Counted from the stretch's first letter, positions 25,917 to 35,609 are shown. The stretch is DNA of 64,000 nt from Caballeronia arvi (GCF_001544695.2 NZ_FCOM02000001.1:1-64000); one strand, 5' to 3'. Notes: generated from the sequence alone by a model not told the origin. A program made the numbers and translations.

Positions 25917-27755
25917 TCAGGTCCAGGGCACGTGCACGCGGTCGAGGTCGCGGTCGAGCTGATACGCCGCGCTGATGAGCGCGAGATGCGTCAGCGCCTG
26001 CGGAAAATTGCCGAGCGCCTGACCGTTCGTCGCCACTTCTTCCGAGAAGAGGCCGACATGATTCGCGTACGCCAGCATCTTCTCGAAGACGAGCCGCCCT
26101 TCATCGACGCGCCCCGCGTGGGCCAGCGCCTCCGCATACCAGAACGAGCACGCGGAGAAACCGCCTTCCATGCCGGGCAGACCGTCGAGCGTCGAGCCGC
26201 GCGTATAGCGGAAAATCAGCGGATCGACGCGCAACTCGCGGCCGATCGCATCGAGCGTGCCGATCCAGCGCGGATCTTTCGGGCCGATGAAGCGCACGAG
26301 CGGCATCATCAGCGCGGCGGCGTCGAGCGTCGCGGAACCGGGCGTCTGCACGAAGCTTTGCAAGTCGTCGTTCCAGAATTGCTCGTGAATGTCGCGATGA
26401 ATCTCGTCGCGCGTGCTGAACCAGCTCGCGAGCGGCGCGGGCAGCGAGCGCTTCTCGGCGAGACGCAACGCGCGATCGACCGTCACCCAGCACATCAGCC
26501 GCGAGTGCAGCAGCGCGCGCGTTCCGTTGCGGAATTCCCAGATGCCGTTGTCGGCCTCGCGCCAGTGTTCGACGACGTAATCGACCGTGCGCGTCACGTG
26601 CCGCCAGCCGTCGTAGGAGATGGCCGCGCCGTACTTGTTGTAGAGATAGACCGAGTCGAGCAGCGCGCCGTAGACATCGAGCTGGATCTGCTCGCGCGCC
26701 TCGTTGCCGACGACGACGCGTCCCGGCACTTCGCCCACGAGACTCGTCAGCTCGGCTTCGGCGAGCGCGTCGGCGCCGTCGACGGAATACATCACACGCA
26801 ACTGGCCGTGCGCGCTGCAATCGCGGCTGCGCTCGGCGATCCACTTCATGAAGCGCTCCGCCTCGCCGGTGTAACCGAGGCGCAGCAGCGCGTACACGGA
26901 GAACGCGGCGTCGCGTATCCACGTGAAGCGATAATCCCAGCGGCGCGAGCCATCCTGCGTCTCGGGCAGGCCGAAGGTCGGCGCCGCGACGATCGCGCCG
27001 AATTCCTCCGAACTCAGGAGCTTCAGCGTCAGCGCCGAGCGCAGCACGACTTCGCGATAGCGCCCGCGATACGTCGAACGCGACGACCATGCCTTCCAGT
27101 AACCGATCGTCTGCTCGAGGATCGCATCGTGATTCGCGCCGATGTCGGCGAGACCGTCACCTTCGCCGAGCACGAAGCACGCGCAATCGCCTTGCACGAG
27201 ATCCAGCGTGGCGCGCACGCCTTCATCTTCGATGGCAAGCGGCACGTTCGCGAAGAGACGCAACGGCGGCGCGCCATCGGCAGGGACGAACTCGACGCCC
27301 TTCGCAACGGCGCGCGCCGTGTGTTTCGCGCGGGCGTAATCGAAGCGCGGATCGCAGCGCACGTCGAGCGTCATGCGCCCGTACACCAGCCGCACGATGC
27401 GCAACACGCAATTGGGCACGTCACCGGCACGGTTCGTGTCCGACGCGACCGGCATCAGATCGAGCAGTTCGCAGACGCCGTCGCCGGTCATGAAGCGCGT
27501 GAGCAGCACATTCGTCTCGGGCAGATACATCTGCTTGACGTTCGCATGCGGCTCGCGCGGCGTGATCGAGAATGCGCCGCCTCGCTCGGGATCGAGCAGC
27601 GCGGCGAAGAGCGTCGGCGAGTCGATGCGCGGAAAGCACATGAAATCGATCGCGCCGCAAAGCGACACGAGCGCCGCCGTCTTCATGTTGCCGATCATGC
27701 CGCGCCCGTCGACGGGCAATGCAGCGTGTGGAATCTGCCCGGGATGATGTCCCAT
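25917..27755 (-). CDS. Glycoside hydrolase family 15 protein (glucoamylase/trehalase-like)
   Basis: 612 residues, ATG at 27755 after GGGAGCACATCGCG. An N-terminal beta-sandwich of about 20-220 (MKTAALVSLCGAIDFMCFPRIDSPTLFAALLDP) leads into the (alpha/alpha)6 barrel with RRWDYRFTWIRDAAFSVYALLRLGYTGEA and LPGMEGGFSACSFWYAEAL, where the E in MEGGFSACSFW is a likely catalytic acid. This two-domain form is shared by bacterial glucoamylases and the GH15 trehalases. There is no signal peptide, so it is cytoplasmic. Substrate (maltodextrin or trehalose) is not decided by sequence. Confidence 0.88.
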   Translation of the reverse strand: MGHHPGQIPHAALPVDGRGMIGNMKTAALVSLCGAIDFMCFPRIDSPTLFAALLDPERGGAFSITPREPHANVKQMYLPETNVLLTRFMTGDGVCELLDLMPVASDTNRAGDVPNCVLRIVRLVYGRMTLDVRCDPRFDYARAKHTARAVAKGVEFVPADGAPPLRLFANVPLAIEDEGVRATLDLVQGDCACFVLGEGDGLADIGANHDAILEQTIGYWKAWSSRSTYRGRYREVVLRSALTLKLLSSEEFGAIVAAPTFGLPETQDGSRRWDYRFTWIRDAAFSVYALLRLGYTGEAERFMKWIAERSRDCSAHGQLRVMYSVDGADALAEAELTSLVGEVPGRVVVGNEAREQIQLDVYGALLDSVYLYNKYGAAISYDGWRHVTRTVDYVVEHWREADNGIWEFRNGTRALLHSRLMCWVTVDRALRLAEKRSLPAPLASWFSTRDEIHRDIHEQFWNDDLQSFVQTPGSATLDAAALMMPLVRFIGPKDPRWIGTLDAIGRELRVDPLIFRYTRGSTLDGLPGMEGGFSACSFWYAEALAHAGRVDEGRLVFEKMLAYANHVGLFSEEVATNGQALGNFPQALTHLALISAAYQLDRDLDRVHVPWT

Positions 27756-27846
27756 CGCGATGTGCTCCCGACGCGCCTATAAGGCAATGTCAAGCGGGCA
27801 GCAAGTCATATTCCTGTCGGGAATGACAGATTCGGGACAGGACGCG

Positions 27847-28071
27847 TCACTGGGCTGCGGTCTGCTCGCCTGCCGTCCGGACATGCTCTCTCGGCGCATC
27901 GCCGAAGGCGGCCGCGCTCGCGGCGCCGTCCTGCGCGGCGAATGTCGAGGTCGTTGGCACGGGCGCATCGGCGTGGCGCGATGCTCCGAAGCTCGCGATA
28001 TAGACCACGGCCGCCACGGCGACGCCCACCAGCACCGCCGCCACCGCGACGCCCGACGACTTTCGTCTCAT
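27847..28071 (-). CDS. Small single-pass membrane protein of unknown function
   Basis: 74 residues. The ATG at 28071 has a good ribosome site (AAGGGAGTG, about 5 bases upstream). MRRKSSGVAVAAVLVGVAVAAVVYIASFG is a basic N-terminus plus a single transmembrane or signal-anchor helix, followed by a 45-residue Ala/Thr/Gln-rich polar tail likely in the periplasm. A much longer frame continues upstream but is the antisense of the antiporter gene, so it is not used. It lies between the GH15 gene (91 bases on one side) and the antiporter (136 bases on the other). No family was recognised. Confidence 0.6.
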   Translation of the reverse strand: MRRKSSGVAVAAVLVGVAVAAVVYIASFGASRHADAPVPTTSTFAAQDGAASAAAFGDAPREHVRTAGEQTAAQ

Positions 28072-28207
28072 TTTCACTCCCTTTCGGATACGATGACCCC
28101 CGGCTCGCGGGCCGGACCCGCGCCGATGGTAGCAGCGCGCGGGGCCGCGCCTGCGTGGGCCGCCGCGCATTGCACTACAAGAAACCACTCCAACCCGAGG
28201 ACAATTC

Positions 28208-29818
28208 ATGCACGCCGCCACGGCATTCAATCTGGTGCTCGTCTCGCTCATCGCCATCATCGCGCTCGAAGTGCTCGCCAGGCGCGTGCGCCTGCCGCCC
28301 GCGGCCGCGCTGCTCGTCGGCGGCGTCGCGATGGCGTTCGTGCCGGGCTTGCCGCATTTCGAACTCGATCCGGAGCTCGTGCTCGTCGTGTTCCTGCCGC
28401 CGCTCCTGATGTACGGCGCGTATTTCTTCGTCTGGGACGATTTCAAGCGCAATCTGAGCGGCATCCTGTTGCTCGCGATCGGCGCGGTGGCCTTCACGAC
28501 GCTCGTCGTCGGCGTCGCGGTGCATCTCGTCGTGCCGGCGCTGCCGTGGGCCGCATGCTTCGCGCTCGGCGCGGTCGTCTCGCCGCCCGATGCGGTGGCG
28601 GCCAAGGCGGTGCTCGAGCGCGTCGCGCTGCCGCGCCGTCTGATGGTGCTGCTCGAAGGCGAAAGCCTGCTCAACGATGCAGCCGGTCTCGTGCTCTTCC
28701 GCTTCGCGCTGGTGGCGGCGCTGAGCGGCGTGTTCAGCGCGCCGCGCGCCGTCGCGAGTTTCGCTGGGCTCGCGATCGGCGGCATCGTCGTCGGGATCGT
28801 GGCGGGCTTCATCGCCGTGAAAGTCATGCGCGCGCTCGAGGACGATTACCTCGTCATCACCACGTCGATGCTCACGTCGTGGGTCAGCTATATCGCGGGC
28901 GAAGAACTCGGCGTGTCGAGCGTCATCGCGACGGTCACGTGCGGCATGGTCGTCGGCTGGCATCAGCACGAAGTGTTCACGGCGGCGCAGCGCATGCGCG
29001 GCACCGCGTTCTGGCAGGTCGTCGTGTTCGTGCTGGAGGCGCTCGTATTCGTGCTGATCGGGCTATCGCTGCGCGGCATCGTCGTGCGTCTGGGCGGCGT
29101 CGGCGACGCATTTTCGCTGCTCGGCCCGGCGACGGCCGCGGTGATCGCCGTCGTCATACTCTCCCGCTTCGTCTGGGTATTCGGCACCGAAAGCGTGAAG
29201 TGGATCGCGTGGACCGTCACCGGCCGCAAGCGCGCGCACGGCGAAGAAGCCAGCGCCGCCGTCCCCGACTGGCGTGCGGCGACCGTCGTGAGCTGGGCCG
29301 GCATGCGCGGCGTGGTGACGCTCGCGGTCGCGCTGTCTTTGCCCGAGGCGATGCCGGGCCGCGATCTCATCGTGTTCGCGGGCTTCGCGGTGATTCTCGT
29401 CACGGTGCTGCTGCAGGGCGCGACGATCGGCCCGCTGATCGGGTGGCTTTCGCTCGCGGCCGGACACGAGCGCTCGGCGCGCCATCTCAGCGAGCCGCAG
29501 GCCTGGGCGCGCATGGAAGACGCGCAACTGGCCGCGATCCAGCCGCTCGTGCGCGACGCCGACGGCAACGTGATTCACCCGCGCCTGCTCGAGCAATACA
29601 CGTATCGGGCGGGGCTCACCAAGCGCTTCGAGGACATGGAAAACTTCCCGACCGACGCGCGCCATGCGCACTACGATGTCGTGCTCGCCGCGATCGCCGC
29701 CGGGCGCGCGGAGCTACTGCGCATGCACCGCGCCGGCCAGATTCACGACGAGCTGCTGCATTCGCTGGAGCACGACCTCGATCTGCAGGAAATCATGGCG
29801 ATGCATTCGCGCGGCTGA
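28208..29818 (+). CDS. CPA1-family Na+/H+ antiporter
   Basis: 536 residues, with ATG at 28208. About 12 membrane segments occupy residues 1-420. The ion-binding core is recognisable in FALGAVVSPPDAVAAKAVL (TM5-like, PPDAVA) and LLEGESLLNDAAGLVLFR (the GESxxND motif of NhaP/NHE antiporters). WAGMRGVVTLAVALSLP is the conserved TM11-like motif. A cytoplasmic tail of about 110 residues follows, ending MAMHSRG. It should exchange Na+ or K+ for H+ at the inner membrane. An NhaR-type activator gene lies about 2.6 kb downstream, which may or may not control it. Confidence 0.93.
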   Translation: MHAATAFNLVLVSLIAIIALEVLARRVRLPPAAALLVGGVAMAFVPGLPHFELDPELVLVVFLPPLLMYGAYFFVWDDFKRNLSGILLLAIGAVAFTTLVVGVAVHLVVPALPWAACFALGAVVSPPDAVAAKAVLERVALPRRLMVLLEGESLLNDAAGLVLFRFALVAALSGVFSAPRAVASFAGLAIGGIVVGIVAGFIAVKVMRALEDDYLVITTSMLTSWVSYIAGEELGVSSVIATVTCGMVVGWHQHEVFTAAQRMRGTAFWQVVVFVLEALVFVLIGLSLRGIVVRLGGVGDAFSLLGPATAAVIAVVILSRFVWVFGTESVKWIAWTVTGRKRAHGEEASAAVPDWRAATVVSWAGMRGVVTLAVALSLPEAMPGRDLIVFAGFAVILVTVLLQGATIGPLIGWLSLAAGHERSARHLSEPQAWARMEDAQLAAIQPLVRDADGNVIHPRLLEQYTYRAGLTKRFEDMENFPTDARHAHYDVVLAAIAAGRAELLRMHRAGQIHDELLHSLEHDLDLQEIMAMHSRG

Positions 29819-29822
29819 TTTT

Positions 29823-31304
29823 TCAGCGCGATGGCGCGACGAGCGGCGTCTCGTCCGATGATTCGTCGCACTGCATCCACGCATAGGCCGTCACGCCAGA
29901 GCGCGCGTTGTTTCGCAGGCGAATGAGCCACTCGCCCGCCGCCGCGCGCCGCAAGCCGCTGCGCGCGGACGTCGGCGCAAGCGCGATCAGGATCATGTGG
30001 CCGTTGCCGCGCGCGCCGCGGCCCAGATGCACCACGGTGCAGATCGCTTCGCCGCCGCGCGTGTAGGTGCCGATATCGCCGAGCGTGAGCCACGCGCTCG
30101 CGACGCCGCCGGGCGGCACGATCTGAACGTCGATGCTCGGCGTGCCGTCGTTGCTGGCGAACCAGATTTCCGCGAGACTCGGCGACGACGCATTTGCGCG
30201 CACCGGCCAGCGCAGTTCCGCCGCGGCGCGCTGTTCGATCGTCAGCGTGCCGCGGCAGCGCGCCATGTCGATGTTGCCGGATGGCAGCACGACGGAGCAG
30301 GCTCCCGTATCCATCAATTCGTCGAGCGCGCTTTCGATGAGCGAGCTGCCGTCCTGCTGCCAGGCCGCATTTCCCGCGCTCACGCTGACGAGCGCATGGC
30401 ACGCCGCGCCGCCGATTTCCTGCGCGCGCTGCACGATATAGCGGACGCCATCGAGCACTTCGGCGTCGAGGCACGGACCGAAGGCGTCGCGCATCGCGCG
30501 GCAGCGTTTTTTGAGCTGCACTCCGATCATCGGCAACGGCGCTTCGTGACCGTCTCGTCGATCGGCGTCGTCGCCACCATGCGACGCGACCGCCGGTCCA
30601 TCGTTTGCAAAGGCGAAGACGCGCCCGCCGCCCTCCGCCTGCGCGGCCTCGACGGAGAGGCGCGCGCCGCTCAGCAGCGCGTCCATCTGATGTTTGAGCA
30701 GCTCGCTGCCGTAGCCGAGGGTCGCGGCCGTATCGGCGGCGTCGTTCTGGTTCCAGAAGCACAGAAAGCGCGTGCGCGTTCCGGCTGCGTCCTCGGAAAA
30801 GCGCCGATGCGTGAACGTGACGTCTTCATCGCATACGCCGACGATCGAGTTGCCCGCACCGGCGCGCGTGGCGGCGTGGCCAGCCGGAACGCGGTCCAGG
30901 CGCCCGTCGGCATGCGACGTGATCGCCAGAGCTTCCGTGAAACGCTCGAATTTACCGGCGAGATCCGTGCCCAGGCGCGCATAGAACTCACGCGTGACGT
31001 GGGCGGTGCAAAAGCGCGTGGCTTCGAGGGCCGGCGGCGGGTCGCGATAGAGCGCCGACATCCAGATCCAGTCCTGCCAGCCGTTGCGCTCGATCGCGCG
31101 CGCGAATTGCTGCGCGGTGTCGCCGCCCTGCTTCATTTCGATGGCGATCGGAATGCGGCCGTGCGGCATGCCGCCGAGATCGCGATACTGCGTCGCGTTG
31201 GCCCACACGATATACGGATCGATCCGCGCGACGGATGCGAGCGCGTGCGGCGCGATGGGCTCGAACCCTTCGCTCGCCGTGCCGATCTCCCAATTCGGGC
31301 TCAT
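29823..31304 (-). CDS. Subtilisin-like (S8) protein lacking the catalytic-serine subdomain
   Basis: 493 residues. The middle resembles a divergent subtilase: GVCDEDVTFTHRRF followed by TRFLCFWNQND parallels the GxxDxGxxxxHPxF and TRIxxxWDQ segments around the catalytic Asp; SHGGDD matches the catalytic His loop in position; and VRYIVQRAQEI, ALVSVSAGN, DGSSLIESALDELM and CSVVLPSGN follow the core order of these peptidases. The C-terminal strand NNARSGVTAYAWMQCDE is where related proteins continue into the GTS-type serine segment, but the frame stops 13 residues later. So Asp and His are present in altered form and Ser is absent. It may be a pseudo-enzyme or a truncated gene. N-terminal 90 residues show no known domain. 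Confidence 0.55.
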   Translation of the reverse strand: MSPNWEIGTASEGFEPIAPHALASVARIDPYIVWANATQYRDLGGMPHGRIPIAIEMKQGGDTAQQFARAIERNGWQDWIWMSALYRDPPPALEATRFCTAHVTREFYARLGTDLAGKFERFTEALAITSHADGRLDRVPAGHAATRAGAGNSIVGVCDEDVTFTHRRFSEDAAGTRTRFLCFWNQNDAADTAATLGYGSELLKHQMDALLSGARLSVEAAQAEGGGRVFAFANDGPAVASHGGDDADRRDGHEAPLPMIGVQLKKRCRAMRDAFGPCLDAEVLDGVRYIVQRAQEIGGAACHALVSVSAGNAAWQQDGSSLIESALDELMDTGACSVVLPSGNIDMARCRGTLTIEQRAAAELRWPVRANASSPSLAEIWFASNDGTPSIDVQIVPPGGVASAWLTLGDIGTYTRGGEAICTVVHLGRGARGNGHMILIALAPTSARSGLRRAAAGEWLIRLRNNARSGVTAYAWMQCDESSDETPLVAPSR

Positions 31305-31526
31305 CTTTGTGTATTCCGACGACGATTGATCGCTGTGACAGCGCTGCGCATCTTTCAGCAGATATTTCGGGACCCGAAAGAATGCTCGTTCGCTATCGCT
31401 ACCCTAGTCACTTGACCGGAGATAAGCAAGGCGAATTCCCGTTCCAATCGCGCGGATTGCCGGGCAGCGCACAGTGAGCACGATTTCGCGAATGCTCGTT
31501 TCAAATCTTGTGCGCGGCGAGATTCG
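31305..31526. other. Intergenic region between terC and the S8-like gene
   Basis: About 220 bases with no supportable gene. The S8-like gene starts at its right-hand boundary with only a weak ribosome site. No terminator-like hairpin with a T-tract was found. Confidence 0.35.
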
Positions 31527-32321
31527 TCAGCTTGTTCGAGGCGATGTCGCGGCGGTCCGTTGCGCCTCCGTCTGCACCTTGCCCTCGCGCTTGCCCTTGG
31601 CACTGCGGGCCAGCAGATTCAACCCTTCGACGAATCCCGCGAAGCCCATCGCCGCATAGATGTAGCCCTTCGGCACGTGCGTTCCGAAACCTTCGGCGAT
31701 CAGCGTCATCGCGATCACGAGCAGGAACGAGAGCGCGAGCGTCACGACCGTCGGATTGCGCTCGATGAAGCGCGACAGCGGCTGCGCGGCGAACAGCATC
31801 GTCGCGACGGCGAAGATCACGGCGATGAACATGATCGGCAGATGCTCCGTCATGCCGACCGCGGTGATGATGCTGTCGACGGAGAACACGAGGTCGAGCA
31901 GCAGAATCTGGCCGATCGCGGACCACGCCGTCAGGCTGGCCACGCCCGACGCGACACCGGGCGCTTCGTCGTGATCCTTTCTCACGTGATGATGCATTTC
32001 GCTGGTCGCCTTCCAGACGAGGAACAGACCGCCCGCGAGCAGGATGAGGTCGCGCCACGAGAACGCGTGATCGAACACGGAGAACACCGGCGCGGTCAGT
32101 TGCGCGATCCATGCGACGGTGCCGAGCAGCGCCAGCCGCATCACGAGCGCGAGCATGATGCCGAGGCGCTGCGTGCGCGCACGTTGCGCGACGGGCAACT
32201 TGTTGCTGAGAATGGAAATGAACACGAGATTGTCGATGCCGAGCACGACTTCCATCACGATCAGCGTGACGAGCGCGGCCCAGACGGCAGGATCGGCGGC
32301 AAGCGAAAGAAGATATTCCAT
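31527..32321 (-). CDS. TerC-family integral membrane protein
   Basis: 264 residues from the Met at 32321 ([43 protein letters not shown]). An alternative start 13 codons upstream is possible; neither has a strong ribosome site. About seven membrane helices are present. [14 protein letters not shown] and [18 protein letters not shown] carry the two conserved Asp residues (GxDN and SxDS) of TerC proteins, and the [11 protein letters not shown] loop is polar and His-rich. TerC proteins are linked to manganese export and metal loading of exported enzymes. It is divergent from the NhaR-like gene, with a shared 127-base promoter region. Confidence 0.9.
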   Translation of the reverse strand: MEYLLSLAADPAVWAALVTLIVMEVVLGIDNLVFISILSNKLPVAQRARTQRLGIMLALVMRLALLGTVAWIAQLTAPVFSVFDHAFSWRDLILLAGGLFLVWKATSEMHHHVRKDHDEAPGVASGVASLTAWSAIGQILLLDLVFSVDSIITAVGMTEHLPIMFIAVIFAVATMLFAAQPLSRFIERNPTVVTLALSFLLVIAMTLIAEGFGTHVPKGYIYAAMGFAGFVEGLNLLARSAKGKREGKVQTEAQRTAATSPRTS

Positions 32322-32448
32322 GAGCGGGGAAAGTTGGATTGACCGGACGTTTCGCGCCATGATCGTCCGATAGCGATCTCGTAAAAATCAGCGATAATCG
32401 AAACGAAACTTCGGTTTATCCGAACCTACCCAATCCCGAAAGGCACGC

Positions 32449-33330
32449 ATGCTCAACTATCGACATCTGCATTACTTCTGGGTCGTCGTCAAAGAAGGCG
32501 GTTTCGCGCGCGCGGCCGAGCGGCTCGACATGGCGGTGCAGACCATCAGCGCGCAGGTGCGCGATCTGGAGAAAGCGCTCGGTCATCAGTTGCTCAAACC
32601 CGCCGGGCGCGGCGTCACGATGACCGAAGCGGGACAGGCCGCATTCGCGCGCGCGGAGGAGATCTTTCAGATCGGTCAGATCATTCAGGACGAAGTGCGC
32701 GAAGCGGCAAGCGGCACGCTCGCGCGTCTCGCGGTGGGGCTGTCGGACGGCATTTCCAAGCTCGCCGCGCATGCGCTGCTCGCGCCGGTGCTCGGCAATC
32801 CGTCGTTGCGTCTGCTGTGTCACGAAGGCGAAACCGACGAACTGCTCGGCGAGCTCGCGCTGCATCGGCTCGATCTCGTGCTCGCGAGCCACGCCGCGCC
32901 GCACAACCACAATCTGCGTCTGACGAGCGAGCGGCTCATCGCATCGCCGGTCGACTGGTACGGGCCCGCATCCCTCGTGCGCAAGAGCGCGATCGACCAG
33001 TTTCCGCAGAGTCTCGCCTCGCTGCCCATGCTTCTGCCGACCGGCCATTCGTCGCTGAGAGCACGGCTCGATCGATGGCTGGAAACGCAACGCATTGCAC
33101 CGCGCATAGTCGGCGAATTCGAAGACAGCGCGCTGATGGCCGTGTTCGGCGCGCGGGGGCTCGGTGTGTTTCCGCTCGCGGAATTCGGCGCGGGCGATGC
33201 GCCGCTGCTGCGCGGCCTGCGCTGGCTCGGCCGCTCGCCCGACGTGAAGGAGGAAGTGCACGCGATCGTGTCGCGGCGCGGCCGGCATCATCCGCTGACG
33301 CAGCAAGTGCTCGCGCGCGCCGCCGACTGA
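32449..33330 (+). CDS. nhaR: LysR-type regulator, NhaR-like
   Basis: 293 residues. MLNYRHLHYFWVVVKEGGFARAAERLDMAVQTISAQVRDLEKALGHQLL is a LysR winged helix that resembles NhaR (LNYxHLYYFW) more than the general LysR consensus. The effector domain follows from about residue 90. NhaR activates Na+/H+ antiporter genes in response to sodium and alkaline pH. Here it is divergent from terC and close to a CPA1 antiporter, so either may be a target. The operator cannot be located with confidence. Confidence 0.85.
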   Translation: MLNYRHLHYFWVVVKEGGFARAAERLDMAVQTISAQVRDLEKALGHQLLKPAGRGVTMTEAGQAAFARAEEIFQIGQIIQDEVREAASGTLARLAVGLSDGISKLAAHALLAPVLGNPSLRLLCHEGETDELLGELALHRLDLVLASHAAPHNHNLRLTSERLIASPVDWYGPASLVRKSAIDQFPQSLASLPMLLPTGHSSLRARLDRWLETQRIAPRIVGEFEDSALMAVFGARGLGVFPLAEFGAGDAPLLRGLRWLGRSPDVKEEVHAIVSRRGRHHPLTQQVLARAAD

Positions 33331-33425
33331 ACTACGGTTTTTCCGAAGTTCGTGTTCCATTGCTTCTACTTTTTCGCACCGCACAGACACCTTACGCTGA
33401 ACTCATGTTCAACGAGGAGGCGTCA

Positions 33426-33842
33426 ATGAAAGTCCTGTTCAAGTCCCGCGACCCCGAAGCCATTGCGATGCACGAACTGGCGAAGACCCGCAGCGAATTC
33501 GTCTTTCGCCGCCTCGCGTGGCTGATTTCGAAGGCGACCGTCAGCCTGTCCGACATCAATGGTCCGCGCGGTGGCGTCGACAAGCGCTGTCAGGTGGAGG
33601 TGCAGGTGAATCGCGAGAACAAAGTCGTGGCGACGTCGATCGCACGCGACTGGCGCGGCGCGATCGATCTCGCGCTTGCCCGCGCGGTGCGCTCGCTGGT
33701 GCGCCGGCGTCAGACGTTGAGGCCGGCGCGGCGGGTGCGGGCGCGCAGTATTGCGTGGCAAGCGGCACCGTCGACGCTGCCCGATGAAACGCCCGCGCCT
33801 CGCATGCGCGCGTTGGGGGGGACGGTCGTCGCAGGAACGTGA
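33426..33842 (+). CDS. HPF/RaiA-like ribosome-associated protein
   Basis: 138 residues. ATG at 33426 has a near-consensus ribosome site (GAGGAGG at 7-8 bases). MKVLFKSRDPEAIAMHELAKTRSEFVFRRLAWLISKATVSLSDINGPRGGVDKRCQVEVQV follows the beta-alpha-beta-beta-beta-alpha fold of the sigma-54 modulation / S30AE family, with the NG..GGVDKRC turn of that family. The C-terminal 35 residues are basic and low-complexity. Proteins of this family bind the 30S subunit and lower translation in starvation. It is orphaned from rpoN here, so the physiological cue is unknown. Confidence 0.75.
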   Translation: MKVLFKSRDPEAIAMHELAKTRSEFVFRRLAWLISKATVSLSDINGPRGGVDKRCQVEVQVNRENKVVATSIARDWRGAIDLALARAVRSLVRRRQTLRPARRVRARSIAWQAAPSTLPDETPAPRMRALGGTVVAGT

Positions 33843-33861
33843 GCCGGCGTCGAGTGCGCGC

Positions 33862-34710
33862 TCAGTCGCGCCACCGAAAGCGGTCATACATTCGCATCCC
33901 GAGTTCGTACTGAATGGACTTCGGCGGCAAAGAGGCCATCGGATCCAGGCCTGAGAATTCTTCGTTGGAGCTGTCGGCATACAGGGCGCGCCGGAGAACG
34001 CTTCCCCAGCCTATCTCGTCCATATCGTCGACTTCGGAAACGTCGTGATCTATGGTCGATCGGACAGCGACACGCGGCGTGGCTAGAAACGGAACAAATA
34101 TTTTGGCGTTCAGTTCGCCTGTGTAAATCCAGTGGTTGTAGAGCGTATCGATGGGTATGGCCGGCGAGACGCGCGCCGAATCGAACAGGCGCGCGAGCGT
34201 TCGCTTGCCCGCTGGCGTTACGATGTACGCCGCCGCCGCGTAGGAATAGCAGCCCCGGGCATCGACGATTCCGAGCGTCTGCAGATGCGGCCGGACGAGC
34301 CCGGATTCGGGCGGACTCATCACCCGCTCCATCCAGTCGAGCAACAGCGGCGCTTTCGACCAGTAGGCGGCGCAATCGAGCCAGACGATATCGACGGTGG
34401 GTTCGCTTTCCACGAACCATCGCACCGTATCTTCCGTGAGAATCTTGGGGAAATGCGTGCTCAACTCGCAATCGTCTTCCAGCACGATTGTTGCCGTGTC
34501 GGCGTCCGGTTGCGCGATCACGCACTCGTGCGACCGTCGGCATGCCCAGATGGCATTGGCGAGGCGCGTATCGAACGGTCCTGTGGCGCCGTCCACTGCG
34601 GCGAACCGTTGTATTCGCGATTCCAGGCCGAGCGTGTGGAGCTGATCGTTCAGGAATTGCCGCCGCTCCGCGGATCTGTCGAGATTGATATAAAAACCGT
34701 TGAGAAACAC
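33862..34710 (-). CDS. Glycosyltransferase family 25 protein
   Basis: 282 residues from a GTG at 34710 with GGAGG four bases upstream. FYINLDRSAERRQFLNDQL is the GT25 opening motif, TIVLEDDCELSTHFPKIL carries the EDD metal-binding triad (residues about 76-78), and SYAAAAYIVTPAGKRTLARLF is the second conserved block. GT25 proteins add sugars to lipooligosaccharide or related glycans from the cytoplasm. It is not in the polysaccharide cluster and no partner genes are near, so it may decorate LPS core. Downstream, 19 bases away, the convergent HPF-like gene ends. Confidence 0.85.
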   Translation of the reverse strand: MFLNGFYINLDRSAERRQFLNDQLHTLGLESRIQRFAAVDGATGPFDTRLANAIWACRRSHECVIAQPDADTATIVLEDDCELSTHFPKILTEDTVRWFVESEPTVDIVWLDCAAYWSKAPLLLDWMERVMSPPESGLVRPHLQTLGIVDARGCYSYAAAAYIVTPAGKRTLARLFDSARVSPAIPIDTLYNHWIYTGELNAKIFVPFLATPRVAVRSTIDHDVSEVDDMDEIGWGSVLRRALYADSSNEEFSGLDPMASLPPKSIQYELGMRMYDRFRWRD

Positions 34711-35056
34711 ATGTCCTCCAAAACGCCATCATGCCGGTCGGTCACTCTCCGGATATGACGGTACTAACCTGAATATTCGAAATGACTGCTGCTCGACCCT
34801 CGTTCCCGCGCGCCTCCCGACGAGCGGGATGGGCGCGGGCACGCCCTTGCTCACTCGCTACCTTTGTCAAGTCGCGAACAGGAGAGCATCGGATGGGGCT
34901 CGCCACAGAAGGCCGCATGGCGAAATGGCGAAATCCGCTCGAAAGAACGGCGGCGTAGCATACCCGGCCCGTCGAGCGCGTTTGTAAATTATTGGTTTAA
35001 GCGAACGTTCTTTCTTATGCGGGGCGCGCCCGCATGGCAGCGGAGCGGAAATCGTC
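34711..35056. other. Intergenic region upstream of the GT25 gene
   Basis: About 345 bases between the GT25 start and the lipoprotein gene's stop. It holds no supportable gene. One 22-codon frame at 34893-34958 has a fair ribosome site (AGGAGAGC) but no other support. Confidence 0.35.
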
Positions 35057-35467
35057 CTAAAACGACACGCACGCCGCCTGCCTGACCCGCATCGTCGACT
35101 CCTGCTCGAAACGCGTGCGATAGCGTTCGCGTACTTCGCCGATGGCGGTATCGCTGGCTGCGTCGTCGGGATGCACGAAGCTCAGCACGTAGGATGCCTC
35201 GCGCACGATCGAGCCATCGGCCGCGCGCCACTGCCCGCTCGCCTGCCACACGCTGAAACCTTGCGCGAAACGCGGCGTGACCTCCACGCGCAGAAAGTCG
35301 TCCCATTCCGCCTGCGTCACGGCGCCCTTCGCGCGGCCGGTGCCGAAATAGACGAGATCGCTGACGACGCGCTGCTCGCCAGTCGCGCATTGATCTGAAA
35401 GCAGTGTCGCGCAAGCCGGCAGCATCACGGCAATGACCAGCATGGAGATCGTTCGATATCCGAACAT
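35057..35467 (-). CDS. DUF3574-type lipoprotein
   Basis: 136 residues from the Met at 35467, chosen because MFGYRTISMLVIAVMLPAC forms a good lipoprotein signal with a lipobox (LPAC). Two upstream starts in frame are possible. The mature part has DLVYFGTGRAKGAVTQAEWDDFLRVEVTPRFAQGFSVWQASGQWR, a segment recognisable from DUF3574 proteins. It should be anchored to the inner face of the outer membrane or to the inner membrane. Function unknown. The start codon context is poor. Confidence 0.6.
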   Translation of the reverse strand: MFGYRTISMLVIAVMLPACATLLSDQCATGEQRVVSDLVYFGTGRAKGAVTQAEWDDFLRVEVTPRFAQGFSVWQASGQWRAADGSIVREASYVLSFVHPDDAASDTAIGEVRERYRTRFEQESTMRVRQAACVSF

Positions 35468-35609
35468 AAGCGTCGTCGATTGAGCGAAGAACGCCATGTT
35501 ATAGCGACGCACCGGATCGTGTTTCTTGTTTGCTATGCGTCGCCTCGTTCGGACGTCGCGCCGGACTCGAGATTGTCTCGGTGAACGAGCGGTGAGTCAG
35601 ACGAAAATT

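Noticed and set aside
27847..28827. 326-residue minus-strand frame containing the small membrane protein
   Set aside because: The upstream 250 codons are antisense to the antiporter gene, with low-complexity translation; only the last 74 codons from 28071 have a real start and composition.
34893..34958. 22-codon ORF with an AGGAGAGC ribosome site
   Set aside because: Too short, no hydrophobic or other signature, and no conservation evidence; not listed as a gene.
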